Positions 8,794-17,497 are shown, counted from the stretch's first letter. The stretch is DNA of 64,000 nucleotides from Streptomyces sp. CC0208 (GCF_003443735.1 NZ_CP031969.1:62001-126000); one strand, 5' to 3'. The notes: generated by a model not told the origin, from the sequence alone. Numbers and translations are program-made.

Positions 8794-9174
8794 GACCGCG
8801 CGTCCGCCACCTACGGCAAGGTGGCCGATCAGGCCGGCCTGGACCGTACGGCGTCTATGTCGCTCCCGGCACCGGCTACCGCGACAACAGCACGAACGGT
8901 GTCGCCAAGGGCGATCAGGCGGAGGGCATGTACGCCGTTCTGGACGGCACGCACTACAACGGCGGCTGCTGCTTCGACTACGGCAACGCCGAGACCAACA
9001 GCCGCGACAACGGCAACGGCAACGGCAACGGCACCATGGAGGCCATCTACTTCGGCAACATCAAGGTCTGGGGCTACGGCTCCGGCAACGGCCCCTGGAT
9101 CATGGCGGACCTGGAGAACGGCCTGTTCTCCGGCGTCAACCAGCGCTACAACGCGGGTGACCCGTCGATCACTC
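8794..9174 (+). pseudogene. GH54 alpha-L-arabinofuranosidase B catalytic-core remnant
   Basis: About 125 residues of a GH54-type catalytic domain, with no start codon and no downstream half. Seen in order: TYGKVADQAGLD (8812-8844), a small frameshifting deletion near 8844, then PYGVYVAPGTGYRDN, GMYAVLDGTHYNGGCCFDYG, NAETNSRDNGNGNG, MEAIYFGNIKVWGYG and ADLENGLFSGVNQRYN. The CCFDYGNAE block is the family hallmark. Similarity stops abruptly after DPSIT near 9174, where unrelated sequence runs into the end of the AraC gene. Both ends missing plus one frameshift make it nonfunctional. GH54 enzymes release arabinose from arabinan and arabinoxylan; another arabinofuranosidase is present at 52.5-53.9 kb. 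Confidence 0.85.
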
Positions 9175-9186
9175 CCGGGGCCGCTC

Positions 9187-10125
9187 TTACTGTTGCCCCT
9201 GATGGTTTTGCCTGAAAGCACCAGGGGTTTCACCGGCGTGGCGGGTGAAGAACTTGCCGAAGTTGGTGGGTTCGGGAAAACCCAGGCGGCGGGCGATGGT
9301 CGCCACCGGTTCGTCGGTGTGGGCGAGCAGACGCTGCCCTTCCAAGGCAACGCGGCCGTCGATGACGTGTTTGACGGGCTGCCCGGTGGCAGCCATGCAG
9401 GCGCGGGTGAGGGTCTTGACGGTGTAGCCGAGGCGGTGTGCGTAGTCGGCGGCGCGACGGGTGGTGGCATAGGAGCGTTCCAACTCGGCGCGGAAGCGCG
9501 CGTAGACCTCGCCGCCCGCGTGCGGATCGCTCCCGCCGTCGGGTTGGGGCAGTCGGTCGATGTGCAACAGCACGGTGGCCAACAGGAGTTGGAGAATCTC
9601 CGCCGAGATGGTCGGCTTCGGGCGGTCGTACTCGGCCCGCAGCTGGCCCAGCAGGGTCGATAGCCCCGCGTACGCGGGGCTCGCGCCGAGCTGCCAGCAC
9701 GCTGATCCGTACCACTCGTTCACCAGCCGGTCGGCGCTGCTGCTTTGCGGGGGAAAGGCCGGCGTGAACAGCAGATGCGTGCCGTTGGCCGTGCCGGGCT
9801 GGACGAAACGCTGGACCTGGCCCGGCCGGACCCACAACAGGGTTCCGGGGCGGACGGGGTAGGTCACGAAGTCGATCGCGTGCTCCCCGCTGCCCTCCGT
9901 GATCAGGGTGAGGGTGTGGAAGTCCACCCGGTGCACAAGGTCGCGCCGTCTCCCCCGCCGTTTCCGTCGCTCGTGCAGGGTGGCGAGATCGATGATCTCG
10001 AAACCCGGGACCCGCTCCTCGGGCGGGTTGAAGTCGAGCCGCAGGATGGCCCCGTCCGAGACAGGGTCCGCGCCGCCAGGATCCCTGTGAATCACCACGG
10101 TCTCCAAATGTCCTCGATTTACCAT
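9187..10125 (-). CDS. AraC-family transcriptional regulator
   Basis: A 312-aa AraC/XylS regulator. The N-terminal cupin-like sensing region (~30-170) includes HTLTLITEGSGEHAIDF and RPGTLLWVRPGQVQRF. The C-terminal double helix-turn-helix (~205-305) includes YAHRLGYTVKTLTRAC and the family signature PVATIARRLGFPEPTNFGKFFTRHAGETPGAFR. The ATG at 10125 faces the MBL-fold hydrolase gene across a 98-base divergent gap, so it probably controls that gene and perhaps the secreted propeller genes beyond. Ligand unknown. Confidence 0.92.
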   Translation of the reverse strand: MVNRGHLETVVIHRDPGGADPVSDGAILRLDFNPPEERVPGFEIIDLATLHERRKRRGRRRDLVHRVDFHTLTLITEGSGEHAIDFVTYPVRPGTLLWVRPGQVQRFVQPGTANGTHLLFTPAFPPQSSSADRLVNEWYGSACWQLGASPAYAGLSTLLGQLRAEYDRPKPTISAEILQLLLATVLLHIDRLPQPDGGSDPHAGGEVYARFRAELERSYATTRRAADYAHRLGYTVKTLTRACMAATGQPVKHVIDGRVALEGQRLLAHTDEPVATIARRLGFPEPTNFGKFFTRHAGETPGAFRQNHQGQQ

Positions 10126-10223
10126 GCCGCGTCTTCAGCGTATCTCGTCTGCCTGCGGTTTCACGACGAGAGTAGAGGTCGTCAAGGCGACACGAAGCCG
10201 CCTCAATCTCAAGGAGCATCCAA

Positions 10224-11003
10224 ATGAACGGCACGGTCACGATTCTCGACAAGGGCGCGGTGCGCATCCACAGCTACATGTCGCCGGCAGACACCTTCCA
10301 CACCACCACCCAGCTGATCGAGACCCCGGCGCGCATCATCGCGATCGACGCCCAGCTGCTGCCCGCCTACGCCGACGAAGCCATCGCCTACGCCAAGGGG
10401 CTCGGCAAGCCGATCGACCGCCTCATCGTCACCCACGCCCACCCGGACCACTACAACGGCGCCGCCCGCTTCGGCGTCCCCGTGCACGCCCTGGTCCAGG
10501 TGCGCGAGCAGATCATCGCTCGCGGCGACAGCCACCTGCCGACCGGACAGGTCATCTCCCTGACCGACTTCACCCCGTCCGTGGCCATCATCCCCGGCAC
10601 CGAGGTCATCGATGGGGTTCCGTTCGTCTTCGAGGCCGTCTCCGGCGGCGAGGCCGCCGACGAACTCCTCATCAAGCTGCCCGAGCAGGGCGTCCTCATC
10701 GCCCAGGACCTCGTCTACAACGACGTCCACCTCTACCTGGGCAACAACGACATCACCGGCTGGCAGCAGGCCGTCGACGCCCTGGCCTCCGAGAGCGGCT
10801 ACGACACGATCCTGGCCGGCCACGGCCTGCCCACCGGGCCTGAGGTCTACGCGGATGTCCGCCGTTACCTCGAAGACGCCCGCGAACTGCTCGGCGACGA
10901 CGGCGACGCGTACAAGAAGGCGATCGTCGACAAGTACCCGGCCCACGTCGGCCCCTTCATCATCGACATCGCCAACCGGTCCCTCTTCCCAGCCGGCAAC
11001 TGA
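10224..11003 (+). CDS. MBL-fold metallo-hydrolase
   Basis: A 259-aa metallo-beta-lactamase-fold protein. The zinc motif HAHPDH spans residues 71-76. The later ligands are the aspartate in LIAQDLVYNDVH and the histidine in ILAGHGLPTGPE. AAGGAG lies nine bases before the ATG. No signal peptide, so cytosolic. Substrate class cannot be given: the fold covers thioesterases, lactonases, glyoxalase II and others. It is divergent from an AraC regulator and is followed by a secreted propeller protein, a Rossmann reductase and another propeller, all on the same strand. Confidence 0.88.
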   Translation: MNGTVTILDKGAVRIHSYMSPADTFHTTTQLIETPARIIAIDAQLLPAYADEAIAYAKGLGKPIDRLIVTHAHPDHYNGAARFGVPVHALVQVREQIIARGDSHLPTGQVISLTDFTPSVAIIPGTEVIDGVPFVFEAVSGGEAADELLIKLPEQGVLIAQDLVYNDVHLYLGNNDITGWQQAVDALASESGYDTILAGHGLPTGPEVYADVRRYLEDARELLGDDGDAYKKAIVDKYPAHVGPFIIDIANRSLFPAGN

Positions 11004-11138
11004 TCACCGTCGCCGCTGTACCGTCCGCTGCCGCGCGGATCCGGGGCAGTTCGCGCGGCCCGCTTCCCCTCTGCTCATCGCCTCGGGTTGTTGGACTACT
11101 TCCTTTTTCAACTCACGCATCACATACGGAGATCCGTC

Positions 11139-12146
11139 ATGTCTCACACCCGCCTCCCCCGTTCCCGTGCCGCCGCTATAGCAGTCGCGTCCCTCCTCGT
11201 GCTGGGTGGCGCCGCCCCGGCTCTGGCCGCCCCCGGCGCCGACCTCCACCACACCACCGGGACTCACTACCGAGAACCGCTACCGACCAGTTACACACTG
11301 CCCGGCGACAAGACCTACCCCGAGGGCATCGCACGCCAGCAGGGCACGCCCTACTTCTACGTCGGCAGCACCAGCGACGGCACCATCTACCGCGGCGACG
11401 TCCACCAGAGTGCGACCCAGGTGTTCCTGCCCGGCGGCCAGGACGGGCGCGTCTCCGTCGCCGGCATGAAGACCGACCGGGCCGGACGGCTCATCGTCGC
11501 CGGCGGCGCCAGCGGCAAGGTCTTCGTCTACGACACCCGCACCCGCGCCCTGCTGCACGTGTTCGACACCGGCCGCACCGACACCTTCCTCAACGACGTG
11601 GCCCTCGCCCCCAACGGCGACGCCTACATCTCCGACTCGATCCACCCCGCGCTGTGGCACATCACCGCCGCCGAACTGAAGAGCAAGCAGGTCCAGCAGC
11701 CGCTGGACGTGGGTGTGGACCTCACCAAGTCCCCGATGGTCTATGACGACGGTTTCAACGGCAACGGCCTGGTGGTCACCGACAACGGCCGCTACGTCCT
11801 GCTCGCCGACTACAACGACTACGCCTTCTACCGCGTCGACCTGCGCACTCACCAGGTCGTCCCGATCGACCTCGGCGGCGCCAAGGGCGTCTCCGGCGAC
11901 GGCCTGCTGCTCCAGGGGGACACCCTGACCGCCGTCACCGAACTCGACCACCCCGAAGGTCAGATCAGCGTCCTGAAGCTGAGCCACGACTACACCAAGG
12001 CCACGCTCGTGCGCACGGTCCACGGCCACGGCATGCACAGCCCCTCCACGGCCGCCGTCGACGGATGCGACCTGCTGATCGTCAACTTCCAGTTCCAGAT
12101 CGCCGACCCGGTGCTCCCGTTCAACGTGGTGCGGGTCCACGTCTGA
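11139..12146 (+). CDS. Secreted SMP-30/gluconolactonase-like beta-propeller protein
   Basis: A 335-aa protein with an N-terminal signal peptide: RSRAA followed by a hydrophobic stretch AIAVASLLVLGGAAPALA, predicted cleavage after ALA-APGA. The rest is a repeated beta-propeller of NHL/SMP-30 type: YPEGIARQQGTPYFYVGS, GRVSVAGMKTDRAGRLIVAGG, FLNDVALAPNGDAYISDS, GNGLVVTDNGRYVLLADY and so on. The start at 11139 has ACGGAG upstream; an earlier in-frame ATG at 11088 would hide the signal peptide. A paralogous secreted propeller lies at 12.9 kb. The enzymatic role (lactonase, dehydrogenase-like or binding) is not established. Confidence 0.82.
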   Translation: MSHTRLPRSRAAAIAVASLLVLGGAAPALAAPGADLHHTTGTHYREPLPTSYTLPGDKTYPEGIARQQGTPYFYVGSTSDGTIYRGDVHQSATQVFLPGGQDGRVSVAGMKTDRAGRLIVAGGASGKVFVYDTRTRALLHVFDTGRTDTFLNDVALAPNGDAYISDSIHPALWHITAAELKSKQVQQPLDVGVDLTKSPMVYDDGFNGNGLVVTDNGRYVLLADYNDYAFYRVDLRTHQVVPIDLGGAKGVSGDGLLLQGDTLTAVTELDHPEGQISVLKLSHDYTKATLVRTVHGHGMHSPSTAAVDGCDLLIVNFQFQIADPVLPFNVVRVHV

Positions 12147-12184
12147 CCGCGGTCAGGCACAACACAGGAAAGGACACCACTCTC

Positions 12185-12841
12185 ATGAAGATCACCATCG
12201 TCGGTGCCGGCAACATGGCCCGCGGCATAGCCACCCGGGCTCTGGCGGGCGGCCACACGGTCACCATCACCGCCAAGGACCCCGGCAAGGCCGTACGACT
12301 CGTCGACGAACTGCGCGGGCATGCGACCGGCGAAGGCCGGATCGCCGCCGCCGACGCATCCGCCGTGGACACCGCGGACATCGTGGTCCTCGCGGTCCCC
12401 TTCGACGCCGCCAAGCAACTCGCCGCCGCATACGGAGAGCGGCTGAGCGGCAAGGTGCTGGTCGACATCAGCAACCCCGTCGACGCCTCCCTCGACGCAC
12501 TCGTCGTCGCCCCGGGCACCTCGGCCGCCGAAGAGATCACCGAGGCCGTCGCACCGGGCACCCGTGTCGTGAAGGCGTTCAACACCACGTTCGCCACGAC
12601 CCTGATCGCCGGCGAGGTGAACGGCACTGTGCTCGACGTCTTCATCGCCGGTGACGACGAGGCCGCCCGTAAGCAGGTCGCCGACCTGGTCACCTCCGGC
12701 GGGCTGAACCCGGTCGACGTCGGCGCGCTCAGGCACGCCCGCGAGCTGGAGGGCTTCCAGCTGCTGCACATGGCCCTACAGATCCGCGAAGCGGGCCACG
12801 GCTGGGCGAGCACGATCAAGATCGTCGCCCCTGAGCCGTAG
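12185..12841 (+). CDS. NADPH-dependent F420 reductase-like Rossmann protein
   Basis: A 218-aa protein starting MKITIVGAGNMARGIATRAL, the GxGxMG dinucleotide-binding motif of the F420-dependent NADP oxidoreductase family (F420_oxidored). The body continues IVVLAVPFDAAKQL, VLVDISNPVD and VVKAFNTTFATTL, the last resembling the conserved KAFN(T) of this family. GGAAAGG precedes the ATG. In actinobacteria these proteins shuttle hydride between F420 and NADP or act as related NADP reductases; whether this one uses F420 is unknown. It sits between two secreted propeller genes, 38 bases after the first. Confidence 0.82.
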   Translation: MKITIVGAGNMARGIATRALAGGHTVTITAKDPGKAVRLVDELRGHATGEGRIAAADASAVDTADIVVLAVPFDAAKQLAAAYGERLSGKVLVDISNPVDASLDALVVAPGTSAAEEITEAVAPGTRVVKAFNTTFATTLIAGEVNGTVLDVFIAGDDEAARKQVADLVTSGGLNPVDVGALRHARELEGFQLLHMALQIREAGHGWASTIKIVAPEP

Positions 12842-12867
12842 CAGTAGCAGTAGCGCCCCATCGAGCC

Positions 12868-12904
12868 CCACTGCCGGCCCGCAACCCCCACGGGCCGGCA
12901 GTGG
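12868..12904. terminator. Strong hairpin after the reductase gene
   Basis: Perfect 14-bp stem (CCACTGCCGGCCCG pairing with its complement at 12891-12904) around a nine-base loop, 27 bases after the stop codon. There is no U-run, but streptomycete terminators commonly lack one. It would separate 12185-12841 from the next propeller gene. Confidence 0.65.
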
Positions 12905-12938
12905 ACCGTCAGCAGAAGCCCACCAGGAGAACCACCCC

Positions 12939-13880
12939 ATGCACGTCCGTACCTCCCTGACCACCCTCGCCGCGACCGCGGTCCTGCTGGCCTCCGCGGC
13001 CACCGCAACTGCAGCGACCCAGCCCCTCTCGGCGCCGCACATCACCAACCACTTCCAACTGGCGGCCTCGCAGCAGCCCGAGAACATCACTGTCGACCGC
13101 GCCGGGACTGCGTACCTGACCTTCTCCTTCGCCCGGCAGATCGTCCGCGTCACTCCGGGCAGCCGGCCGCACGTCCTGGCCACACTGCCCGCCCCCGCCA
13201 AGGCGAACACCCCCAACCTGGGCAAGGCGTTCGTCGGGGGCATCGCCCGCGCCGACGACGGCACCCTGTACGTCACCTACGCCACCGGCACCGCGGACCT
13301 CACCGGTGTCTGGGTCGTACGTCCCGGTGGCCGCCCGCACCGCATCGCCGCCCTGCCCGCCGACGGACTGCCCAACGGCCTCGCCCTCGACCAGCACACC
13401 AACAAGCTCTACGTCACGGACTCCGTGCACGGCGTCATCTACCGCCTCCCCGCGTGCGGCGGAAAGGCCACCGTCTGGGCCAAGGGCACGCAGCTGGAGC
13501 CCACCACGTTCGCCGGCGCCAACGGCCTGAAGCTGCACAACGGTTCCGTCTGGGCCACCAACCTCGACCGAGGCACCGTCCTGCGTATCCCGGTCACCGC
13601 CAAGGGCACCGCCGGTAAGATCCAGGTCCGGGCCAGCGGCATGCCGTCCATCGACGACTTCGCGTTCACCGGCCACGGCGACACCCTGCTCGCCGCCCGC
13701 GACGACAACCAGGTCGACCTCGTCCGCCCCGACGGCACCCACACCACCGTCCTCACCCCGGCCGACGGTCTTCAGACCCCCACGTCCATCGCGGTCCACG
13801 ACAGCAAGGTGTATGTCCCCAGCGCCGCCTACATGACCGGCAAGGACCCCAACCTGCTCATCGCCCGCCTCGGCCGCTGA
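12939..13880 (+). CDS. Secreted NHL/SMP-30-like beta-propeller protein
   Basis: A 313-aa protein with a signal peptide (MHVRTSLTTLAATAVLL... cleaved near ATA-ATQ) and a six-bladed propeller. Blade-like repeats include NITVDRAGTAYLTFS, GGIARADDGTLYVTYA, PNGLALDQHTNKLYVTDS, ANGLKLHNGSVWATNL and TSIAVHDSKVYVPSA. AGGAGA lies upstream of the ATG. Similar in design to the 11.1-12.1 kb protein though clearly diverged, so the pair may bind or hydrolyse related extracellular substrates. The gene ends just before a hairpin and the exporter gene. Confidence 0.82.
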   Translation: MHVRTSLTTLAATAVLLASAATATAATQPLSAPHITNHFQLAASQQPENITVDRAGTAYLTFSFARQIVRVTPGSRPHVLATLPAPAKANTPNLGKAFVGGIARADDGTLYVTYATGTADLTGVWVVRPGGRPHRIAALPADGLPNGLALDQHTNKLYVTDSVHGVIYRLPACGGKATVWAKGTQLEPTTFAGANGLKLHNGSVWATNLDRGTVLRIPVTAKGTAGKIQVRASGMPSIDDFAFTGHGDTLLAARDDNQVDLVRPDGTHTTVLTPADGLQTPTSIAVHDSKVYVPSAAYMTGKDPNLLIARLGR

Positions 13881-13910
13881 CGCAGCCGGCAGGACGCATC
13901 CCACCGCGCT

Positions 13911-13935
13911 GGTGCCGCGCCGACCGCGCGGCACC
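13911..13935. terminator. Hairpin terminator between propeller and exporter genes
   Basis: Perfect 10-bp stem GGTGCCGCGC / GCGCGGCACC with loop CGACC, 31 bases after the propeller stop codon and 67 bases before the MFS start. Likely transcription terminator. Confidence 0.65.
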
Positions 13936-14002
13936 GGCCCGTGCACGACCGGCAGCACAGTGGTCCGCACGATCCGCTCTCCCCGACAGCCCTGGAACCG
14001 AC

Positions 14003-15277
14003 ATGTCCGAACCCTCCCCCACCAGCAGCGCCGGGACAGCAGGCACCCTCCACGCCCCGTCCCCGGACCGCCATCCGCGCCGTCTGCCGCTCGTCCTTAT
14101 CCTGGGCTCCCTGACCGCCCTCGGCCCGCTCACCATCGACCTCTATCTCCCGGCCCTCCCCCAGGTCAGCGGAGATCTCCACGTCTCACAGGCCGTCACC
14201 CAGCTCACCCTCACCGCCTTCATGATCGGGATCGCCCTGGGTCAGTTGGTCATCGGGCCCCTCAGCGACACCCTCGGCAGGCGCCGTCCCCTCCTGACCG
14301 GCCTGACCGTGTACGTCGCGGCGAGCCTCCTGTGCGCCGTCGCCCCCGATCCCACGGTCCTCATCGGCATGCGCCTGGTCCAGGGCCTGGCGGGCGCCGC
14401 CGGCATCGTCATCGCCCGGGCCGTCGTCCGCGACCTGTACGACGGACTCGCCGCCGCCCGCCTGCTGTCCTCGCTGATGCTCGTCTCCGGCACCGCGCCG
14501 ATCCTCGCCCCCGTGCTCGGCGCCCAACTCCTGCAACTGACCTCCTGGCGCGGCGTGTTCGTCACCCTCACCCTGCTGGGCCTGGCCGTCCTCGTCGCCA
14601 CCGCGACCCTTCTGACCGAAACCCTGCCCACCGACCAGCGCCGACGCGGCGGGCTCCCCGACACCCTGCGCACCATGCGCGACCTCGTCAAAGACAGCCG
14701 CTTCTCGGGCTATCTGCTCACCGGCAGCCTCGGCTTCGCCGCCCTGTTCGCCTACATCGCCGGCTCCTCCTTCACCCTGCAAGAGGTCTACGGCGCCTCC
14801 CCGCAGACCTACAGCCTCCTCTTCGCCCTCAACTCGATCGGCATGGTCGCCACCGGACAGCTCAACGGCAAACTGCTCCTGGGGCGCTTCCCCTCGCACC
14901 GCATCCTGGGGACGGGCCTGGCCGTACTCGCCACCGCGGGCACCGCCCTGGTCGTCCTGGCCACCCTCACGCACGCGGGCCTGCCCTGGATCGCCACCGC
15001 GCTCTTCCTCACGGCCTGCCCGGTCGGCATGATCCTGCCCACCACGACGGCCCTTTCCCTCCAGCGGGCCCCGCACGCTGCGGGCAGCGCCTCAGCGCTC
15101 CTGGGCACCACGCAGTTCCTCATGGGAGCCCTCGCGCCGGCCCTCACCGGTCTCGGCGACCAGGGCACCGCCCTGCCCATGGCCCTGTCGGTGCTCGGTC
15201 TCGCGCTGGCCGCGACGGTCTGCTTCTTGGCCCTGTGCCTCCCATGGCGTCCCACTCCGGACCCGCTGGCCCAGTAA
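14003..15277 (+). CDS. Bcr/CflA-family drug:H+ antiporter (MFS)
   Basis: A 424-aa major-facilitator transporter with about twelve hydrophobic segments. The first helix carries the Bcr/CflA signature: TALGPLTIDLYLPALPQ. Between TM2 and TM3 the MFS motif is present as GPLSDTLGRRRPLLTG. Motif C-like SGTAPILAPVLGAQL is in TM5. A cytoplasmic linker, TDQRRRGGLPDTLRTMRDLVK, separates the two halves. It probably exports a small hydrophobic drug or metabolite at the cell membrane. It is followed 72 bases later by a MarR regulator, the usual partner for such pumps. Confidence 0.93.
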   Translation: MSEPSPTSSAGTAGTLHAPSPDRHPRRLPLVLILGSLTALGPLTIDLYLPALPQVSGDLHVSQAVTQLTLTAFMIGIALGQLVIGPLSDTLGRRRPLLTGLTVYVAASLLCAVAPDPTVLIGMRLVQGLAGAAGIVIARAVVRDLYDGLAAARLLSSLMLVSGTAPILAPVLGAQLLQLTSWRGVFVTLTLLGLAVLVATATLLTETLPTDQRRRGGLPDTLRTMRDLVKDSRFSGYLLTGSLGFAALFAYIAGSSFTLQEVYGASPQTYSLLFALNSIGMVATGQLNGKLLLGRFPSHRILGTGLAVLATAGTALVVLATLTHAGLPWIATALFLTACPVGMILPTTTALSLQRAPHAAGSASALLGTTQFLMGALAPALTGLGDQGTALPMALSVLGLALAATVCFLALCLPWRPTPDPLAQ

Positions 15278-15349
15278 GCCCGCGCAACAGGCCAATGCCG
15301 TCGCACTCGTTCACGCACAGGGACCCCTTAAGGAAACGAGCCTGCCCCC

Positions 15350-15862
15350 ATGCAAGAAATCCCCACCGCGACGGACATCCGAGCCTACGAAACGGTCGCA
15401 CTGTTCGGCCGCCTGCTCGAGACCGCGGTGAACCGTGTTCTGCACCAGAGATTCGACATCGCGTGGGAGGAGTACGCGGTCCTGTCCGCACTCCATCGAT
15501 CTCCCCACCAATTCCTCCACATGACCGAGGTGGCCACCGCACTCGGATTCTCCAGAAGCCGCGTCACCCGGGCCATAACCCGACAGGAACTTCAAGGACG
15601 GGTCACCCGCTCGGCTTGCCCCAGGGACGCACGCGCGACCCACGCCGCGGTCACCGCGCAGGGCACGGCCCTCCTCGACCGGATCAGCGACACCTACGAG
15701 GCCGCCGTACGCGGCAGCCTCACCAGGCTAAGCATCGGAGCGGAACAGGTGGAGGGGCTGGTGAAGCAGCTCGAACCGCTCTCCGGCCTACGGGCCCGGT
15801 CGAAGTCCGCCATCAACTGCGCGAGGCGCCGACGTTCCGGCGCGCCAAACTCGTCGGGATAA
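15350..15862 (+). CDS. MarR-family transcriptional regulator
   Basis: A 170-aa MarR-type winged-helix protein: WEEYAVLSALHRSP, then the recognition region MTEVATALGFSRSRVTRAI, and a degenerate wing (VTRSACPRDARATHAAVTAQG; family members show D-x-R-(G/A) here). The C-terminal dimerisation helices are followed by a basic tail (ARRRRSGAPNSSG) that is unusual and may be read-through into eroded sequence. It most likely represses itself and the upstream Bcr/CflA exporter. Confidence 0.88.
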   Translation: MQEIPTATDIRAYETVALFGRLLETAVNRVLHQRFDIAWEEYAVLSALHRSPHQFLHMTEVATALGFSRSRVTRAITRQELQGRVTRSACPRDARATHAAVTAQGTALLDRISDTYEAAVRGSLTRLSIGAEQVEGLVKQLEPLSGLRARSKSAINCARRRRSGAPNSSG

Positions 15863-16011
15863 TCACCCAGCGACGAGTTACCGGCCCGTCGCGTCACTGA
15901 ATTACGACCGGTCGCGCCTTTCTGACGGTTACACGCGTCGCAACAGGAACTCGCTTGTCGATACCCTCCGCCCAAGTGGGGCCTCAGCCCGCTAAATTGA
16001 TCACCGCGCCG

Positions 16012-16191
16012 CCGATACGGAGTAAGGCGGATCCCGCACTCTCACCGCGACGACTCACGTACATATTCAGCGGAGCGTCGTGCAGGTCCCCGGAAACCGC
16101 AGCGGAGTGGTCCGCGTCCGTTCGGCAACTCCGGGTCAACGACGCCGACGGAGCCGCCCGCGCGATGCGCGAACACATCGCCCGGGCATGA
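16012..16191 (+). pseudogene. Possible C-terminal stump of an FCD-type GntR regulator; rest of the gap is empty
   Basis: Within the 576-base gap 15863-16438 only one segment resembles a protein. The plus-strand frame ending at 16191 reads TAAEWSASVRQLRVND then DGAARAMREHIARA and stop, which matches the way FCD ligand-binding domains end (LRAGDADGAxRAMREHI). No start, HTH or FCD metal ligands are left. The intact GntR/FCD gene next door (16439-17197) is on the other strand, so this would be a separate, older remnant. Tentative. Confidence 0.4.
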
Positions 16192-16438
16192 GCGAGCCGC
16201 CGACCGACCCCGCAACCGTGACGGAACCGACGGGCCCCACGCCCGTCGGCACCGACAGATTGAGTACATCCGGTCATGCCGCCGACCGATCGGCACAGGG
16301 CGCAGCGAGCGGGTCGAGCCGAGGCCGGGCTTGAGTCACCAGGGGGCTGTCACAGGGTGATGAGTCGTCGGCCCGATCGGCGCTACCGGCGACCGGCCAC
16401 TCGATGACCAGGGCGCTTCGCATGTGCCGGCACAACGC

Positions 16439-17197
16439 TCAGCCAAACAGACGTCGCTGGATCTCTCGTCGGTAGTCTTCCAGCGTCCGGTCGAGGTGGA
16501 CGGCGGTGGCCTCGGCGGCCTCGTCGGGGCGGCCGTCGCGAATGGCGCGGTAGATCGTCTCGTGCTCCTCGACCGCGGCCGCGGTGCCCTCTCCGAAGGA
16601 GTCGTGAACGATCGCGCTGGACTGGCGCTGCAGCCGACGGGCGTCGCGCACCGCGCTGCCGAGGAAGGTGTTGTGCGAGGCCGCGGCCACCGCGGCGTGG
16701 AAGTCGTCGTCCCCCTGCGCGAAGACGTCGACCTCGCCGTGGACGTACCCGTGCCGGCACTGCTGCATGGCGATCTCGATGGTGCGCAGTTCGGCGGGCG
16801 TAGCCCGGGTGGCCGCGAGCTTTGCGGCAACGGTCTCCTGAACCCTGCGGAACTCGAACAGCATGAGCACGTGATCGAGGTCCACGGGACGGAAGAAGCC
16901 GCCCCAGCGACCGCTGATCAGCATGCCGTCGTCGTCCGCGACGAACAGTCCGCGTCCCTTGTGCGCCCGGACCCGGCCGAGCGCCGAGAGGATCTTCACG
17001 GCGTCTCGGACCACACCCCGGCTGATGCCCAGCCGCTGGGCCAGGTCGTTCTCCGTGGGGATCCGGTCGCCGGGGACCAGGTTCGATTCGGCGATGAACT
17101 CGAGGATCCGCTCGGCCACGATCTCGTATCCGGGCCGGTAGTCGCGCCGCTCGTGCGCGCCGTTCACCACTGCCGCCACGGCGGGCGTGTCTTTCAT
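16439..17197 (-). CDS. GntR-family regulator, FadR/FCD subfamily
   Basis: A 252-aa regulator. The winged helix (~22-90) has GDRIPTENDLAQRLGISRGVVRDAVKILSALG followed by the wing KGRGLFVAD. The FCD domain (100-245) shows FRRVQETVAAKLAA, the metal-ligand-type DDDFHAAVAAASHN, and EEHETIYRAIRDGRPDEAAEA near the end. It is divergent from the sugar ABC/deoxysugar operon and is its likely repressor. FCD regulators of this type usually respond to sugar acids or pathway intermediates. A perfect palindrome, GAACTGAGTTC, lies 43 bases upstream of its start. Confidence 0.9.
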   Translation of the reverse strand: MKDTPAVAAVVNGAHERRDYRPGYEIVAERILEFIAESNLVPGDRIPTENDLAQRLGISRGVVRDAVKILSALGRVRAHKGRGLFVADDDGMLISGRWGGFFRPVDLDHVLMLFEFRRVQETVAAKLAATRATPAELRTIEIAMQQCRHGYVHGEVDVFAQGDDDFHAAVAAASHNTFLGSAVRDARRLQRQSSAIVHDSFGEGTAAAVEEHETIYRAIRDGRPDEAAEATAVHLDRTLEDYRREIQRRLFG

Positions 17198-17239
17198 GTG
17201 TCCTGCCTCCGGCTACCGCGACGACGACTGATCAGCCTT

Positions 17240-17250
17240 GAACTGAGTTC
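17240..17250. promoter_or_regulatory. Candidate GntR operator palindrome
   Basis: GAACTGAGTTC, a perfect 5-1-5 palindrome in the divergent GntR/ABC gap, just upstream of the GntR start. Its position suits autoregulation. No second copy was found nearer the ABC gene, so assignment is tentative. Confidence 0.4.
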
Positions 17251-17409
17251 ATCGTAACCCAGTCAAACAAATAAGTCGTACTCATCTGGGCTCTTGATCG
17301 CGAATCCGCGCACAGATCAAGGCCATTCGTGCCCTTTTAACAGCGTATATGACTCGCAGTAGTCACCTTGACATGCCCGCAGAATGTCGAGAAAAGACCT
17401 ACACACCCC

Positions 17410-17438
17410 TTGACTGGCCCTCCAGCATGGCGGCTAAT
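17410..17438 (+). promoter_or_regulatory. Candidate sigma70-type promoter of the deoxysugar operon
   Basis: TTGACT, a 17-base spacer, then GCTAAT, about 60 bases before the lipoprotein start. The -35 is good, the -10 moderate. The stretch 17427-17445 is nearly identical (18 of 19) to the right end and flank of the mini-element at 28580-28598, so part of this promoter may derive from a mobile element end. Confidence 0.4.
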
Positions 17439-17497
17439 TTCTTCCGCGGCGGTTACGACAGAGCCGTCAGCCTCACGCAAACCGAGTGGAGTCGCTC

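Noticed and set aside
9010..9036. GGCAAC-type tandem repeat
   Set aside because: It is the Asn-Gly-rich loop coded within the GH54 relic, not an independent repeat element.
12840..12856. GTAGCA triplet-like repeat after the reductase gene
   Set aside because: Very short low-complexity run.
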